DNA from: Enterococcus silesiacus
Lineage (GTDB): Bacteria > Bacillota > Bacilli > Lactobacillales > Enterococcaceae
Assembly: GCA_001465115.1 (NCBI GenBank)
Contig: CP013614.1
Span: forward strand, 3,844,001-3,908,000
Length of the DNA: 64,000 nt
Direction: 5' to 3'
Positions 17,083 through 25,299 of this stretch are shown here, one piece after another. The notes below the pieces were generated by a model, which worked only from the letters and a program-made list of their open reading frames with translations, was not told the DNA's origin and did not search any database. Every line of letters starts with the position of its first letter. Within the stretch, counting starts at the first letter, position 1. The translations under genes and the position numbers were made by a program.

Positions 17083-18486
17083 ATGAATGGATTAACTGCG
17101 TGGATGGAAAGGTATATTTTACCTGTAGCTGCGAAGATTGGAGCACAAAAGCATTTAGTTGCACTTAGAGATGCGTTTATCGGAATGATGCCAGTTACGA
17201 TGGCAGGAGCTATTGCGGTGTTGCTAAATGCGTTTATGCGTGATTTTCCTAACACGTATTTAGGTGAAGGGAATGGAATTACTAGTTTCTTTACACCAGT
17301 GATTGCGATAAATGGCTTGGTTTGGACGGGTACTTTAGCAATCATGGCTGTTGTTTTTGCCGCATCGCTAGGTTACAACGTTGCAAGAGCTTATGATGTT
17401 GATGCGTTATCGGGTATGTTGGTATCATTAGCGGCATTTTTTATTGGTTTACCACAAAGTGCAACAGCAACTGTTACTTTGGCTGAAAAATTGCCAAAAA
17501 ATATTGCTCAACTGTTTACAGATGCAGGTGCGACTGTCAATACGATTGATGGTGTTTCAGCTGTTGATGCAGCTGCTTGGGGTTATTTCCCATTTAGTAA
17601 ATACATGGGTGGTACAGGTTTATTTACAGCAATGATTTTTGGGTTTATTTCTGTTATTATATTTGCTAAATTGATTAAGAAAAATATTGTCATTAAAATG
17701 CCAGATTCTGTTCCACCAGCAGTTTCCAAAGCATTTGCTGCAATTATTCCAGGGGTAACAGCTTTATATGTTTCAGGATTGATTTATCATGTATTTGAAC
17801 AATTAACAGGAAAATTATTGATCGACTGGATCTCTGAATCGATTCAAACGCCATTGCTCGGTTTGTCTCAGGGCTACGGAGCTGTTCTTTTAATTGTGTT
17901 GTTAGTGCATGTTTTATGGTTCTTCGGACTTCATGGAACGAACATTATGTCACCGGTTTTACAATCGATTTATGGTGTTGCGATGGTTGATAATACTAAT
18001 GCTTACCAACAAGGACAAGAAATCCCTTATAAATGGGTTGCGGGTTCCTTTGAAGCGTTCGTTTGGCCTGGTGGAGCGGGTGTGACACTGGTCTTGATTA
18101 TCTCAATCCTGCTTTTATCTAAACGGGCGGATTATAAAACGGTCGGCAAACTTGGCATAGGACCAGGACTATTCAATATTAATGAACCAGTCATGTTTGG
18201 GATGCCAGTTGTATTGAATCCGATTATGCTGATCCCATTCATCTTAGCACCGATAGCAACAGCTACGATCGCTTATTTTGCAACAATGGCTGGATTAGTG
18301 AATCCTGTTGTTGTAAATGTGATTTGGGTAATGCCAACGATTATTAGTGGGTTCTTAGCAACAGCAGGTGATTGGCGAGCAATTGTTTTAACGATCGTCA
18401 ATTTGGCTGTGGCATTTATGATTTGGGCACCGTTTGTTATTGCAGCAAATAAAATGGATCCAAATCTAGGTGAGCCAGAAGAATAA
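17083..18486 (+). CDS. PTS EIIC, cellobiose/lactose family permease 2
   Basis: 467-residue permease paralogous to the one at 14432 (shared GLTAWMERYILPVA, KMPDSVPPAVSKAFA, FFGLHGTNIMSPVL and FNINEPVMFGMP). The start at 17083 is preferred because GGGAGG precedes it; an in-frame start at 17068 overlaps that site. It is transcribed alone from promoter 3, so it presumably borrows EIIB/EIIA from the duplicated genes and could widen the substrate range. A strong terminator follows. Confidence 0.93.
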   Translation: MNGLTAWMERYILPVAAKIGAQKHLVALRDAFIGMMPVTMAGAIAVLLNAFMRDFPNTYLGEGNGITSFFTPVIAINGLVWTGTLAIMAVVFAASLGYNVARAYDVDALSGMLVSLAAFFIGLPQSATATVTLAEKLPKNIAQLFTDAGATVNTIDGVSAVDAAAWGYFPFSKYMGGTGLFTAMIFGFISVIIFAKLIKKNIVIKMPDSVPPAVSKAFAAIIPGVTALYVSGLIYHVFEQLTGKLLIDWISESIQTPLLGLSQGYGAVLLIVLLVHVLWFFGLHGTNIMSPVLQSIYGVAMVDNTNAYQQGQEIPYKWVAGSFEAFVWPGGAGVTLVLIISILLLSKRADYKTVGKLGIGPGLFNINEPVMFGMPVVLNPIMLIPFILAPIATATIAYFATMAGLVNPVVVNVIWVMPTIISGFLATAGDWRAIVLTIVNLAVAFMIWAPFVIAANKMDPNLGEPEE

Positions 18487-18536
18487 GAGGACAATCTTTT
18501 TAGCCTTATTTAGTGTAAATGAACATCAGATGATGA

Positions 18537-18577
18537 GACTAGGATCTGACGTTGGTAGTCAGATCCTAGTCTTTTTT
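18537..18577 (+). terminator. intrinsic terminator
   Basis: Perfect 14-nt stem GACTAGGATCTGAC / GTCAGATCCTAGTC (18537-18550 with 18558-18571) followed by six T. Confidence 0.92.
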
Positions 18578-18603
18578 GTCCATTGACAGAGTTCACTTTT
18601 TTC

Positions 18604-18631
18604 TGGACATCGCTCTTCATTGGAGTACAAT
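18604..18631 (+). promoter_or_regulatory. sigma-A promoter for the acetyltransferase gene
   Basis: TGGACA (18604-18609), a 16-nt spacer, then TACAAT (18626-18631). A TTGACA at 18583 is too far from this -10 but could pair with a weaker one. Confidence 0.45.
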
Positions 18632-18667
18632 GAAAAGTAAATCGTTATTTTAGTTAGGGTGGTCACA

Positions 18668-19864
18668 GTGGAAAAAGAAGTACGTCTTATGGGTGAAGAA
18701 AAAATTGATGAGATATTTGATTTAGCAGCATATGCTTTTAATGCTGAGCCAACGGAAGAACGAAAATTACGTTTCAAGACCATGGTTGCTCATTCGTTGA
18801 ATTATGGGTATTTTTTAGGAAATACCTTAACAAGCCAAATTATTTCTACGCCATTTAAAGTAGCCTTCCACGAAACGAGTTATCAAATGGCTGGCATTGG
18901 TTGTGTTTCGTCTTATCCTGAATATCGAGGACAAGGTGGTATTTCAATGATTATGAAACAGCTGTTAACGGAATTAGCTGAAAACAAGGTTGAACTTGCT
19001 TACTTAGCGCCGTTTTCATATTCTTTTTATCGAAAATATGGTTTTGAGCAAGTATTTGAGCAAATTAGTTATACAGTTAAGGCAGCAGATTGGCCAAACA
19101 TGAAAGCAACACCAGGCCAGATGAAACGAGTGACTTATGAAAAAGCCCAAAGTGTCTGTCAGCATATTTATTCTGAGTTATCAAGCAATCAAAGAGGGGC
19201 AGTGATTCGGGATGATTGGTGGTTTGGTTATGCATTTGGTCTGGATGATAAGAATCGATTTGCGCTCTATGAAGATGAGTTGGGAAACCCTCTGGGATAT
19301 TTGATCTATCAATCTAGTGCAGAGCGTTTTGTTATTAAGGAATGGGGCTATGTAACAAATCAAGCCTTTCAATCGCTCGTTCGTTTTATTGGTTCACATA
19401 GTGGGTCATCGCGAGAATTTTATTTAGAAACAGGGTTTGATGGCACAAATCTAAGCTATCTGATGTCGTCTCCTTTAGTAGAAATGAAAATCACCCCTTT
19501 TATGATGGCCAGAATTGTTGATCTAGCAAGTTTTCTTGGTAAATATCCTTTTACAGAAGGGGATAAAGAAACGTATTATCTTAAAGTTGAAGATGAGTAT
19601 GGTTCGTGGAACCAAGGAATCTGGGAATTACAAATAACTGAACTGGGTCAGAGTACTGTCAAAAAGCTCGACCAAATTCCTGAATCATTGACAGAAGATG
19701 AAGCGATTATCAGCACGATCCAAGTTTTGACACAACTTTTTATGGGGTACCGTACCGGGAGTGAATTATATTTTTATGGAAAAATCACAGGGACAGAAAA
19801 GCTGATTCAATCATTGGATCAGCGCTTAGTAAAAGGTAAGCCAATTTTAGCAGATTACTTTTAA
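18668..19864 (+). CDS. Eis-like GNAT N-acetyltransferase with SCP2-type C-terminal domain
   Basis: About 398 residues. The first GNAT domain has the acetyl-CoA motif SSYPEYRGQGGIS followed by AYLAPFSYSFYRKYGFE, characteristic of the Eis family (tandem GNAT plus a sterol-carrier-like C-terminal domain with the terminal carboxylate acting in catalysis). Eis proteins acetylate amines; the substrate here is unknown. GTG at 18668 fits the AGGGTGG site better than the in-frame GTG at 18659. Monocistronic, with its own promoter and terminator. Confidence 0.8.
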   Translation: MEKEVRLMGEEKIDEIFDLAAYAFNAEPTEERKLRFKTMVAHSLNYGYFLGNTLTSQIISTPFKVAFHETSYQMAGIGCVSSYPEYRGQGGISMIMKQLLTELAENKVELAYLAPFSYSFYRKYGFEQVFEQISYTVKAADWPNMKATPGQMKRVTYEKAQSVCQHIYSELSSNQRGAVIRDDWWFGYAFGLDDKNRFALYEDELGNPLGYLIYQSSAERFVIKEWGYVTNQAFQSLVRFIGSHSGSSREFYLETGFDGTNLSYLMSSPLVEMKITPFMMARIVDLASFLGKYPFTEGDKETYYLKVEDEYGSWNQGIWELQITELGQSTVKKLDQIPESLTEDEAIISTIQVLTQLFMGYRTGSELYFYGKITGTEKLIQSLDQRLVKGKPILADYF

Positions 19865-19865
19865 A

Positions 19866-19914
19866 AAAATAGACGAGGTGAGTTGGTTGTTCCAATGCTC
19901 ACGTCGTCTATTTT
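19866..19914. terminator. bidirectional intrinsic terminator
   Basis: The AAAATAGACGA...GTGAG arm (19866-19882) pairs with CTCAC...TCGTCTATTTT (19898-19914). A/T runs on both sides serve the convergent genes. Confidence 0.8.
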
Positions 19915-19917
19915 AAT

Positions 19918-20064
19918 TTATGCCTTACTTTCGTCATCTTCTATTGTTTCTCCTGAGGGTTCTTCATGATAGTCTTTTAACGCTTCTTTAAAAATTTCTT
20001 CTTTTTCCTGTTTATAATTATCTTGGCGTTCAGCAAACACTTTTTCTTTTGGTTTATCAGTCAT
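19918..20064 (-). CDS. small acidic/charged protein, unrecognised
   Basis: 48 residues, very hydrophilic (KPKEKVFAERQDNYKQEKEEIF), with no membrane segment; likely helical or disordered. ATG at 20064 has AGAGGT at a good distance; an in-frame start at 20121 does not. No family recognised. It converges on the acetyltransferase gene and shares its terminator. Confidence 0.5.
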   Translation of the reverse strand: MTDKPKEKVFAERQDNYKQEKEEIFKEALKDYHEEPSGETIEDDESKA

Positions 20065-20244
20065 ACCTGTTACCTCTACTTTCTTTTTATTTACCTGAAT
20101 GGTATGGTTCAACCTTAACATCGATAGATAGACTTTGCGAGTTTTTAGACTGTAAGCAAATGATTAGCGGAACTAGCTAGAAGTCCTTATAATATAAGAT
20201 AAAGATACGTATAAAAAGTTTAAAATTGAAAGGCAGTGAACAGC

Positions 20245-20367
20245 ATGAGTAAAACAAAAGAAGAAAAAGTCGCAAGAAATGGTAAAATCGGGAAAACATT
20301 AGCCGTTGTTGTCGGTGGGCTTTATTTGGTCAAAATGCTGAAAGGCAAAAAGAACGTTAAAAAATAG
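20245..20367 (+). CDS. 40-residue membrane protein
   Basis: Starts with a charged segment (MSKTKEEKVARNGKIG), then a single hydrophobic stretch (TLAVVVGGLYLVKML) and a lysine-rich end. RBS AAAGGCAGTG before the ATG, TATAAT at 20188-20193 upstream with a weak TTAGCG -35 at 20164, and a terminator directly after, which together support a real short gene. Function unknown. Confidence 0.6.
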   Translation: MSKTKEEKVARNGKIGKTLAVVVGGLYLVKMLKGKKNVKK

Positions 20368-20377
20368 AAACTATTGG

Positions 20378-20418
20378 GAAAGCAGTCTTGATTTTTAGGT
20401 CAGGATTGCTTTCTTTTT
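20378..20418 (+). terminator. intrinsic terminator
   Basis: GAAAGCAGTCTTGA (20378-20391) pairs with TCAGGATTGCTTTC (20400-20413) with wobbles, followed by TTTTT. Confidence 0.8.
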
Positions 20419-20467
20419 ATTTTTCATTGACACTGACTGAAAAGACTTTTAAAATAAGTAGGTAAAT

Positions 20468-20503
20468 GTTCTCGTAGCTCAGTAGGATAGAGCAATCGCC
20501 TCC
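20468..20503 (+). pseudogene. truncated tRNA-like fragment (5' half)
   Basis: The sequence reads as the first half of a tRNA: a 7-nt acceptor strand, TA, a D arm GCTC...GAGC with an AGTAGGATA loop, and the 5' anticodon strand ATCGC with CTCC of the loop. After that the pattern stops; no anticodon 3' strand, T arm (TTCGANTC) or matching acceptor strand follows. It shares CTCAGTAGGATAGAG with the intact tRNA-Arg 93 nt downstream. Confidence 0.65.
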
Positions 20504-20560
20504 AAAGAAAGGACACATCTGGTTTTTAATCAGTCGGAGGGGAGTATTAAATTTTATTTT

Positions 20561-20634
20561 GTCCCAGTACCTCAGTAGGATAGAGGGTTCGCCTCCTAAG
20601 CGAAACGTCGCAGGTTCGATTCCTGTCTGGGACG
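20561..20634 (+). tRNA. tRNA-Arg (anticodon CCT)
   Basis: 74 nt fold completely by eye: acceptor GTCCCAG/CTGGGAC, D arm CCTC/GAGG, anticodon stem TTCGC/GCGAA with loop CTCCTAA (anticodon CCT, reads AGG), variable ACGTC, and T arm GCAGG-TTCGATT-CCTGT. Discriminator G, CCA not encoded. Confidence 0.95.
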
Positions 20635-20648
20635 TCATAGAAAGTCCG

Positions 20649-20683
20649 CTGGAAGCCTTTGTAATAACGGTTTTCAGTTTTTT
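20649..20683 (+). terminator. terminator after tRNA-Arg
   Basis: CTGGAAGCC (20649-20657) pairs with GGTTTTCAG (20669-20677) with G-T wobbles, followed by six T. The rest of the gap up to the AraC gene (20684-20852) shows nothing clear. Confidence 0.7.
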
Positions 20684-20852
20684 ATACATGTTCCTATATA
20701 GTACCATTCAATCAAATAGTGTTAAATCTTTGTAGACACTTTTTGTCTATCTATCCCACCAAGTGCTTGTTGTACAAGTTAAGCAATCAATTCAGCAAGG
20801 ATTATTCACAAGGATATGTTATAGTTTGTAGAAAAAATAAAAGAGGTATGTT

Positions 20853-21884
20853 ATGGAAATAAAGGATAATATCCGTGGGTATCCTAACAAGTCAAATCTT
20901 AAGTATAATCGTTTGGGACAAATGTATTTTGATGATCTGCTCTACGTTACAAAATGGACTGTACAACATCATACCCTTCATAGTGAAACACAGTTTGTCT
21001 ACTTAGAACCTGAACAATTTAATTTTGATAGTTCGACGATAGAATCTTTGAAAACACGCCTCAATCATAACGGATTTCTTCCCGAATACGACGAAATATT
21101 AAGTCCGTATCACCGTAATAAACACTTAGAACTTTACTTTGTAACTAAGGGATCATTACGCATTAAGGTTCAAAAAGATTTTTATACGCTGAATACTGGT
21201 TCTGCCTTGTTTATTAATTCAAATACAAATCATAGTGATGTCATTTCATTGGAACCTCTAGAGTTGTATATTATTGGCTTTAACGAAAATTTCTTTCATG
21301 ATAATACACTTCAGGCTATACAAAACACGAAGTTTCGTCATTTTATCAATCAGACTTTCCAAGTGCATAATAAGGATAGTGAAGCGTGGTTTATCGATAC
21401 TAAAGATGGCGGACAATTTTTGAGACACTACACAGAACTCATGCGTGATGAGCTAACAATACGTACTATAGGATATGCTGACCTGGTTCGAATTGCTGGC
21501 CTTCGTATACTGGACAGGTTCTCAAAAGAAACGCCAACGATAGTCAAAGACTCGGGAAGAAACCATAAACTCCTAATATTTCATGAGGTAACTCAATATT
21601 TAGATCATTACTATGGTTCTGCTAGTTTGACTGATTTGGCTGATTATTTGAAATTTTCTAAATCCTATTTTAATCGCATAATTAAGGAAGTTTCTGGAAA
21701 AACTTATACGGATCTATTACAGGAGGTTCGCATCGAAAAAGCTAAGGAAATGTTACGGAAAACGGATGAGCCGATCATGGAAATTGCCCAGAAAGTCGGC
21801 TATACAAACATGACTTATTTTTATGAATTATTTAAATCAATGACGGGTGTTACACCAAAAGAGTATCGTGAAAAGACTATTTAG
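20853..21884 (+). CDS. AraC family transcriptional regulator
   Basis: 343 residues. The N-terminal half has a cupin-like sensing domain (HRNKHLELYFVTKGSLRIKV, then TLNTGSALFINSNTNHSD). The C-terminal about 100 residues are the double HTH of AraC proteins, with SLTDLADYLKFSKSYFNRII and the signature EIAQKVGYTNMTYFYELFK, ending TPKEYREK. It very probably controls the GH3 gene that follows in the same direction, in response to a sugar. RBS AGAGGT. Its terminator overlaps the stop codon. Confidence 0.9.
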   Translation: MEIKDNIRGYPNKSNLKYNRLGQMYFDDLLYVTKWTVQHHTLHSETQFVYLEPEQFNFDSSTIESLKTRLNHNGFLPEYDEILSPYHRNKHLELYFVTKGSLRIKVQKDFYTLNTGSALFINSNTNHSDVISLEPLELYIIGFNENFFHDNTLQAIQNTKFRHFINQTFQVHNKDSEAWFIDTKDGGQFLRHYTELMRDELTIRTIGYADLVRIAGLRILDRFSKETPTIVKDSGRNHKLLIFHEVTQYLDHYYGSASLTDLADYLKFSKSYFNRIIKEVSGKTYTDLLQEVRIEKAKEMLRKTDEPIMEIAQKVGYTNMTYFYELFKSMTGVTPKEYREKTI

Positions 21885-21914
21885 TGCTTAAAAAGCTAGA
21901 TAGTCTTTTTTTTT
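21871..21914 (+). terminator. intrinsic terminator overlapping the araC-type stop
   Basis: AAAAGACTATTTAGTGCTT (21871-21889) pairs with the complementary AGCTAGATAGTCTTTT ending in a T run, so the stem includes the last codons of the regulator gene. Confidence 0.8.
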
Positions 21915-21928
21915 AACTTTCTAAGACA

Positions 21929-21957
21929 ATGACAGGGTATTCAAATCACTCTATAAT
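21929..21957 (+). promoter_or_regulatory. sigma-A promoter for the GH3 gene
   Basis: ATGACA (21929-21934), a 17-nt spacer and TATAAT (21952-21957). Confidence 0.6.
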
Positions 21958-21965
21958 ACTCTTAT

Positions 21966-21990
21966 ATCTTGAACTTAACTATTTCAAGAT
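21966..21990. promoter_or_regulatory. palindromic operator candidate
   Basis: ATCTTGAA (21966-21973) and TTCAAGAT (21983-21990) form a perfect inverted repeat just downstream of the -10 box, 24 nt before the GH3 ATG. The position suits a repressor or regulator site. Confidence 0.45.
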
Positions 21991-22014
21991 TCAGGTTGAG
22001 GAGGATATTGTATC

Positions 22015-24414
22015 ATGACATATGAAATTGATTATCGTACACTTGTTGGAAAAATGACACTTGAGGAAAAAGCATCCCTTATGTCAGGAGAAAATTTTTG
22101 GTATTCACAGAGTTTGCCACAATATGGCATCCCAGCGATTATGCTCACAGATGGTCCCCATGGGCTGCGTAAGCAAATTGGTGATGCTGATCACTTAGGG
22201 ATTAATGGAAGTATTCCAGCAACATGTTTCCCTACTGCAGCGACTATCGCAAATAGCTGGGATGTTGATCTTATTCGTGAAATGGGAGTAGCGCTTGGTA
22301 CAGAAGCAGCAGCCGAATCTATTAGTGTCGTTTTAGGACCTGGTATGAATATCAAACGGGATCCATTATCAGGGCGTAACTTCGAATATTTTTCAGAGGA
22401 TCCTTACCTATCTGGTAAACTCTCATCTGCACTGATTCGAGGTATGCAAGAGAAAGGGATTGCGGCGTGTGCGAAACACTTTGCTGTTAACTCTCAAGAG
22501 TACTTACGAATGACGATTGATGAAATTGTTGATAAACGTGCATTGCATGAACTTTACCTTGAATCTTTTAGAATGGCTGTCCAAGAGGGAAAGGTAATTT
22601 CGATGATGACCTCTTATAATAAAGTCAATGGCACATATACCAATGAGAATGATTATCTTTTAGATACAGTCCTCAAAAAAACATGGGGCTTTGATGGCTT
22701 AATTGTCACAGACTGGGGCGGCAATAATGACCGTGTTGCTGGTTTAAAGGCTGGTAACCAACTTGAAATGCCTTCAACTCTTGGTGTTACCGATTTAGAA
22801 ATCGTAAACGCTGTCCGTTCTGGAGACCTTGAAGAATCGATACTTGACACCCGTGTTTTAGAGTTCTTAAAAGTTGTTGATAAAATTAAGCCATTACCTG
22901 CTGAGGCTGCCGATATGGAAGCACATCATGAAAAAGCTGTCGATATTGCAAGTCAGTCGATGGTTCTACTAAAAAACAAAGACAATTGTTTACCTTTAAA
23001 TTCTAAAACTAAAGTCGCGGTGATCGGCGATTTTGCAGAAACACCTCGTTATCAAGGGGCTGGTAGTTCATCAATCAATGCTTACAAGCTTGATAATCTT
23101 TTAAATGCCTTAGATGAAACAGATATTGAGGTCGTGGCTTATGCAAAAGGCTTCGAGCGTTACGGTAATACCAAAAAAGCTGTCTATGATGAAGCTTTAC
23201 AAGCTGCTGGTCAAGCAGATACGCTCTTAGTCTTCCTAGGTTTAGACGAAAGCTATGAGTCAGAAGGGGTAGATCGTAGTCACCTCAATTTACCACAAGA
23301 CCAAATTACACTCATCAATCAGTTAACCAAACTCAATAAAAAAATAATCGTATTGCTTGCTGGTGGAGCTGTCATGAGTTTACCATTCATCAATGAAATT
23401 GATGCTTGTATCCATACCTATCTTGCTGGACAAGGTGGTGGTAAAGCCCTTGCGAAAATCTTAACGGGTGAAGTGAACCCTTCTGGAAAACTATCCGAGA
23501 CTTACCCGTTATCATACGAAGAGGTCTCATCGGCTGGTTACTTTCCTGGTAAAGAAGCAATATCAGAACATCGTGAAAGTATTTTTATAGGGTATCGTTA
23601 TTTTGATACGAAAAAAATACCCGTTCAATTTGAATTTGGTTTCGGTTTATCGTATACAAGCTTCACCTACAATCATGTTATGTTTGAAGATAATCATATA
23701 ACTTTAGAAGTTACCAATACGGGAGCTGTAGGTGGGAGTGACGTCGTACAAGTCTATGTACATAAAAAAGACTCACCATTAATGCGAGCAGATCAAGAAT
23801 TGAAAGGCTTTGCGAAAGTTCCTTTGCAAGCGCATGAAAAAAAACGTGTCACCATTGAGCTTTCTGACCACGCCTTCCATTTTTACAATGTAGAAACAGA
23901 AAGCTGGGCCATTGAAGAGGGGGCTTATGAAATTCGTGTAGGCAGCAGTTCTCGCACCATTCATCAAGTCATAGAAGTGACTAAAAATGGGATTCAAGCA
24001 CCTGTAACAATGTGCAATATTCCTAAAAGCTATAAAGAACTCGATATCCATAATATCTCAGACAGTGATTTTGAAGCTTTAGTCGGCTATAAATTACCAG
24101 ATTCAAATTGGGATCGTAAAGCTCCAGTCAATTTGAATACAAGTATCGTAGAGACAGCCACTAAGGGAGTTGTCGGTAAGTTTGTTAATTGGATAATTCT
24201 TCGCATGTATAAGAATAAAATGAAAAAAGGAGAGCCTCATGCGGCGAATGCCATTCTATTGGTACAAAGCATGCCTTTCCGTACATTATCCCGTATGACA
24301 GGTGGATCGATTAATGAAGAAATGTTAGCTGGCATGATGATGGCGGTGGATGGTCATTTCTTCAAAGGTACAACAAAAGTTATCAAAAATATACCATCGA
24401 AAAAATCAAAGTAA
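22015..24414 (+). CDS. GH3 family beta-glycosidase
   Basis: 799 residues, no signal peptide, so probably cytoplasmic. Domain order: GH3 N-terminal barrel (LTDGPHGLRKQ; CAKHFAVNSQE; DGLIVTDWGG with the Asp nucleophile), GH3 C-terminal alpha/beta sandwich, and a fibronectin-III-like domain (GGSDVVQVYVHKKDSPL). About 120 further residues at the C-terminus (from about 680) lie beyond the fibronectin domain. Such enzymes hydrolyse beta-glucosides or beta-xylosides; the substrate is not determined. GGAGGA precedes the ATG. The pair with the AraC regulator sits next to a tRNA gene and may be an acquired cassette. Confidence 0.92.
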   Translation: MTYEIDYRTLVGKMTLEEKASLMSGENFWYSQSLPQYGIPAIMLTDGPHGLRKQIGDADHLGINGSIPATCFPTAATIANSWDVDLIREMGVALGTEAAAESISVVLGPGMNIKRDPLSGRNFEYFSEDPYLSGKLSSALIRGMQEKGIAACAKHFAVNSQEYLRMTIDEIVDKRALHELYLESFRMAVQEGKVISMMTSYNKVNGTYTNENDYLLDTVLKKTWGFDGLIVTDWGGNNDRVAGLKAGNQLEMPSTLGVTDLEIVNAVRSGDLEESILDTRVLEFLKVVDKIKPLPAEAADMEAHHEKAVDIASQSMVLLKNKDNCLPLNSKTKVAVIGDFAETPRYQGAGSSSINAYKLDNLLNALDETDIEVVAYAKGFERYGNTKKAVYDEALQAAGQADTLLVFLGLDESYESEGVDRSHLNLPQDQITLINQLTKLNKKIIVLLAGGAVMSLPFINEIDACIHTYLAGQGGGKALAKILTGEVNPSGKLSETYPLSYEEVSSAGYFPGKEAISEHRESIFIGYRYFDTKKIPVQFEFGFGLSYTSFTYNHVMFEDNHITLEVTNTGAVGGSDVVQVYVHKKDSPLMRADQELKGFAKVPLQAHEKKRVTIELSDHAFHFYNVETESWAIEEGAYEIRVGSSSRTIHQVIEVTKNGIQAPVTMCNIPKSYKELDIHNISDSDFEALVGYKLPDSNWDRKAPVNLNTSIVETATKGVVGKFVNWIILRMYKNKMKKGEPHAANAILLVQSMPFRTLSRMTGGSINEEMLAGMMMAVDGHFFKGTTKVIKNIPSKKSK

Positions 24415-24478
24415 ACTTATCTGATTGAGTCTATCGTTCTTAATTTGCTAAGTCATGACACCTCATAAATAAAAAATA

Positions 24479-24527
24479 GCATTGTTAGATATCAGCTTCG
24501 ATGATAACTAACAATGCCTGGTTTTTT
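24479..24527 (+). terminator. intrinsic terminator
   Basis: GCATTGTTAG (24479-24488) and CTAACAATGC (24508-24517) are perfect complements, followed by CTGG and six T. Confidence 0.88.
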
Positions 24528-24587
24528 AGGGGTGTACGCCAAATAATGTGGAGTACAGAGATTGATCCTCAGGTCAACGACCAACAC

Positions 24588-25238
24588 TTAACTCAGATCG
24601 ATATTCTGCAAATAAGACCCTAAAAATGACCAATCGTGTTCAATAGTAGACTCAAGCTTTTGATTATAAAAAACAGCTGCAGGATGATAGATTGGAAACA
24701 GTGTGTAGGTATCACTCGTTGCAGTAAGCTGATTTGTCTCACTTGAGTAAGTCAGAATTGGTAAATGGAGCAATCGTCCATGATAGGTTGAAATCTTAAA
24801 ATTATTCCCTAAAAGACGTTGCAGACCAATATTGCCCATTGGTACAAGGATTTTAGGCTGGATCGTTTGGATTTCGTAATCTAATAATGGTGCATAAGCC
24901 AATACTTCAGCTTTATTAGGTGTTCGATTAGGGTATTTTGTTTCGACGAGACCAGTTTTTTTATTGCGTTGCTGTTTGATACGGAAAGGTCTGCTTCTAA
25001 CGGCGCTAGTAATGTAGAGATCTTCTCGGTTTAATCCCGCTTGTGCTAACCAACCATCTAGTTTTTTTCCTGATCTACCGCTAAAAGGAATGCTCGTTTT
25101 TATTTCAGTTTCCCCAGGAGCTTCTCCGATTAACATCAATACTGCATTCTTAGGACCTTTTCCAGAAAGGAACCCTTCTAGATGATGACCCTGCATTTTT
25201 TGTTCAACAGTTTCAACTAATTTTTTAGGATAGTTCAT
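24588..25238 (-). CDS. uracil-DNA glycosylase superfamily protein
   Basis: 216 residues. Superfamily marks are GEAPGETE with PFSGRSGKKLD (uracil pocket) near the N-terminus and YHPAAVFYN near the C-terminus. This resembles family 4/5-type glycosylases, but there is no cysteine in the protein, so the 4Fe-4S cluster of those families cannot be present. It may excise uracil or be a divergent relative. The start at 25238 is chosen because the longer in-frame start (25280) lies inside the upstream terminator hairpin. Confidence 0.75.
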   Translation of the reverse strand: MNYPKKLVETVEQKMQGHHLEGFLSGKGPKNAVLMLIGEAPGETEIKTSIPFSGRSGKKLDGWLAQAGLNREDLYITSAVRSRPFRIKQQRNKKTGLVETKYPNRTPNKAEVLAYAPLLDYEIQTIQPKILVPMGNIGLQRLLGNNFKISTYHGRLLHLPILTYSSETNQLTATSDTYTLFPIYHPAAVFYNQKLESTIEHDWSFLGSYLQNIDLS

Positions 25239-25256
25239 GATGGATGTCTTCTTTCT

Positions 25257-25296
25257 AAAAAAACGTACTGATTTATTCAATCAGCACGTTTTTTTC
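25257..25296 (-). terminator. intrinsic terminator after the M29 gene
   Basis: A stem of AAACGTACTGATT with AATCAGCACGTTT, one mismatch, flanked by A and T runs. It lies between two genes on the minus strand. Confidence 0.85.
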
Positions 25297-25299
25297 TTT

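Noticed and set aside
20417..20707. Minus-strand 96-residue frame across the tRNA region, containing TGIEPATFRLGGEPS
   Set aside because: This is the well-known spurious translation antisense to a tRNA gene; no RBS and the tRNA explains the sequence.
20635..24414. Mobile element with an integrase at the tRNA
   Set aside because: No integrase, transposase or direct att repeat could be seen within the window; only the truncated tRNA fragment hints at past insertion.
25239..25280. N-terminal extension of the UDG-like protein (MNKSVRFFRKK)
   Set aside because: These codons lie in and next to the terminator hairpin of the upstream gene and have no ribosome-binding site.
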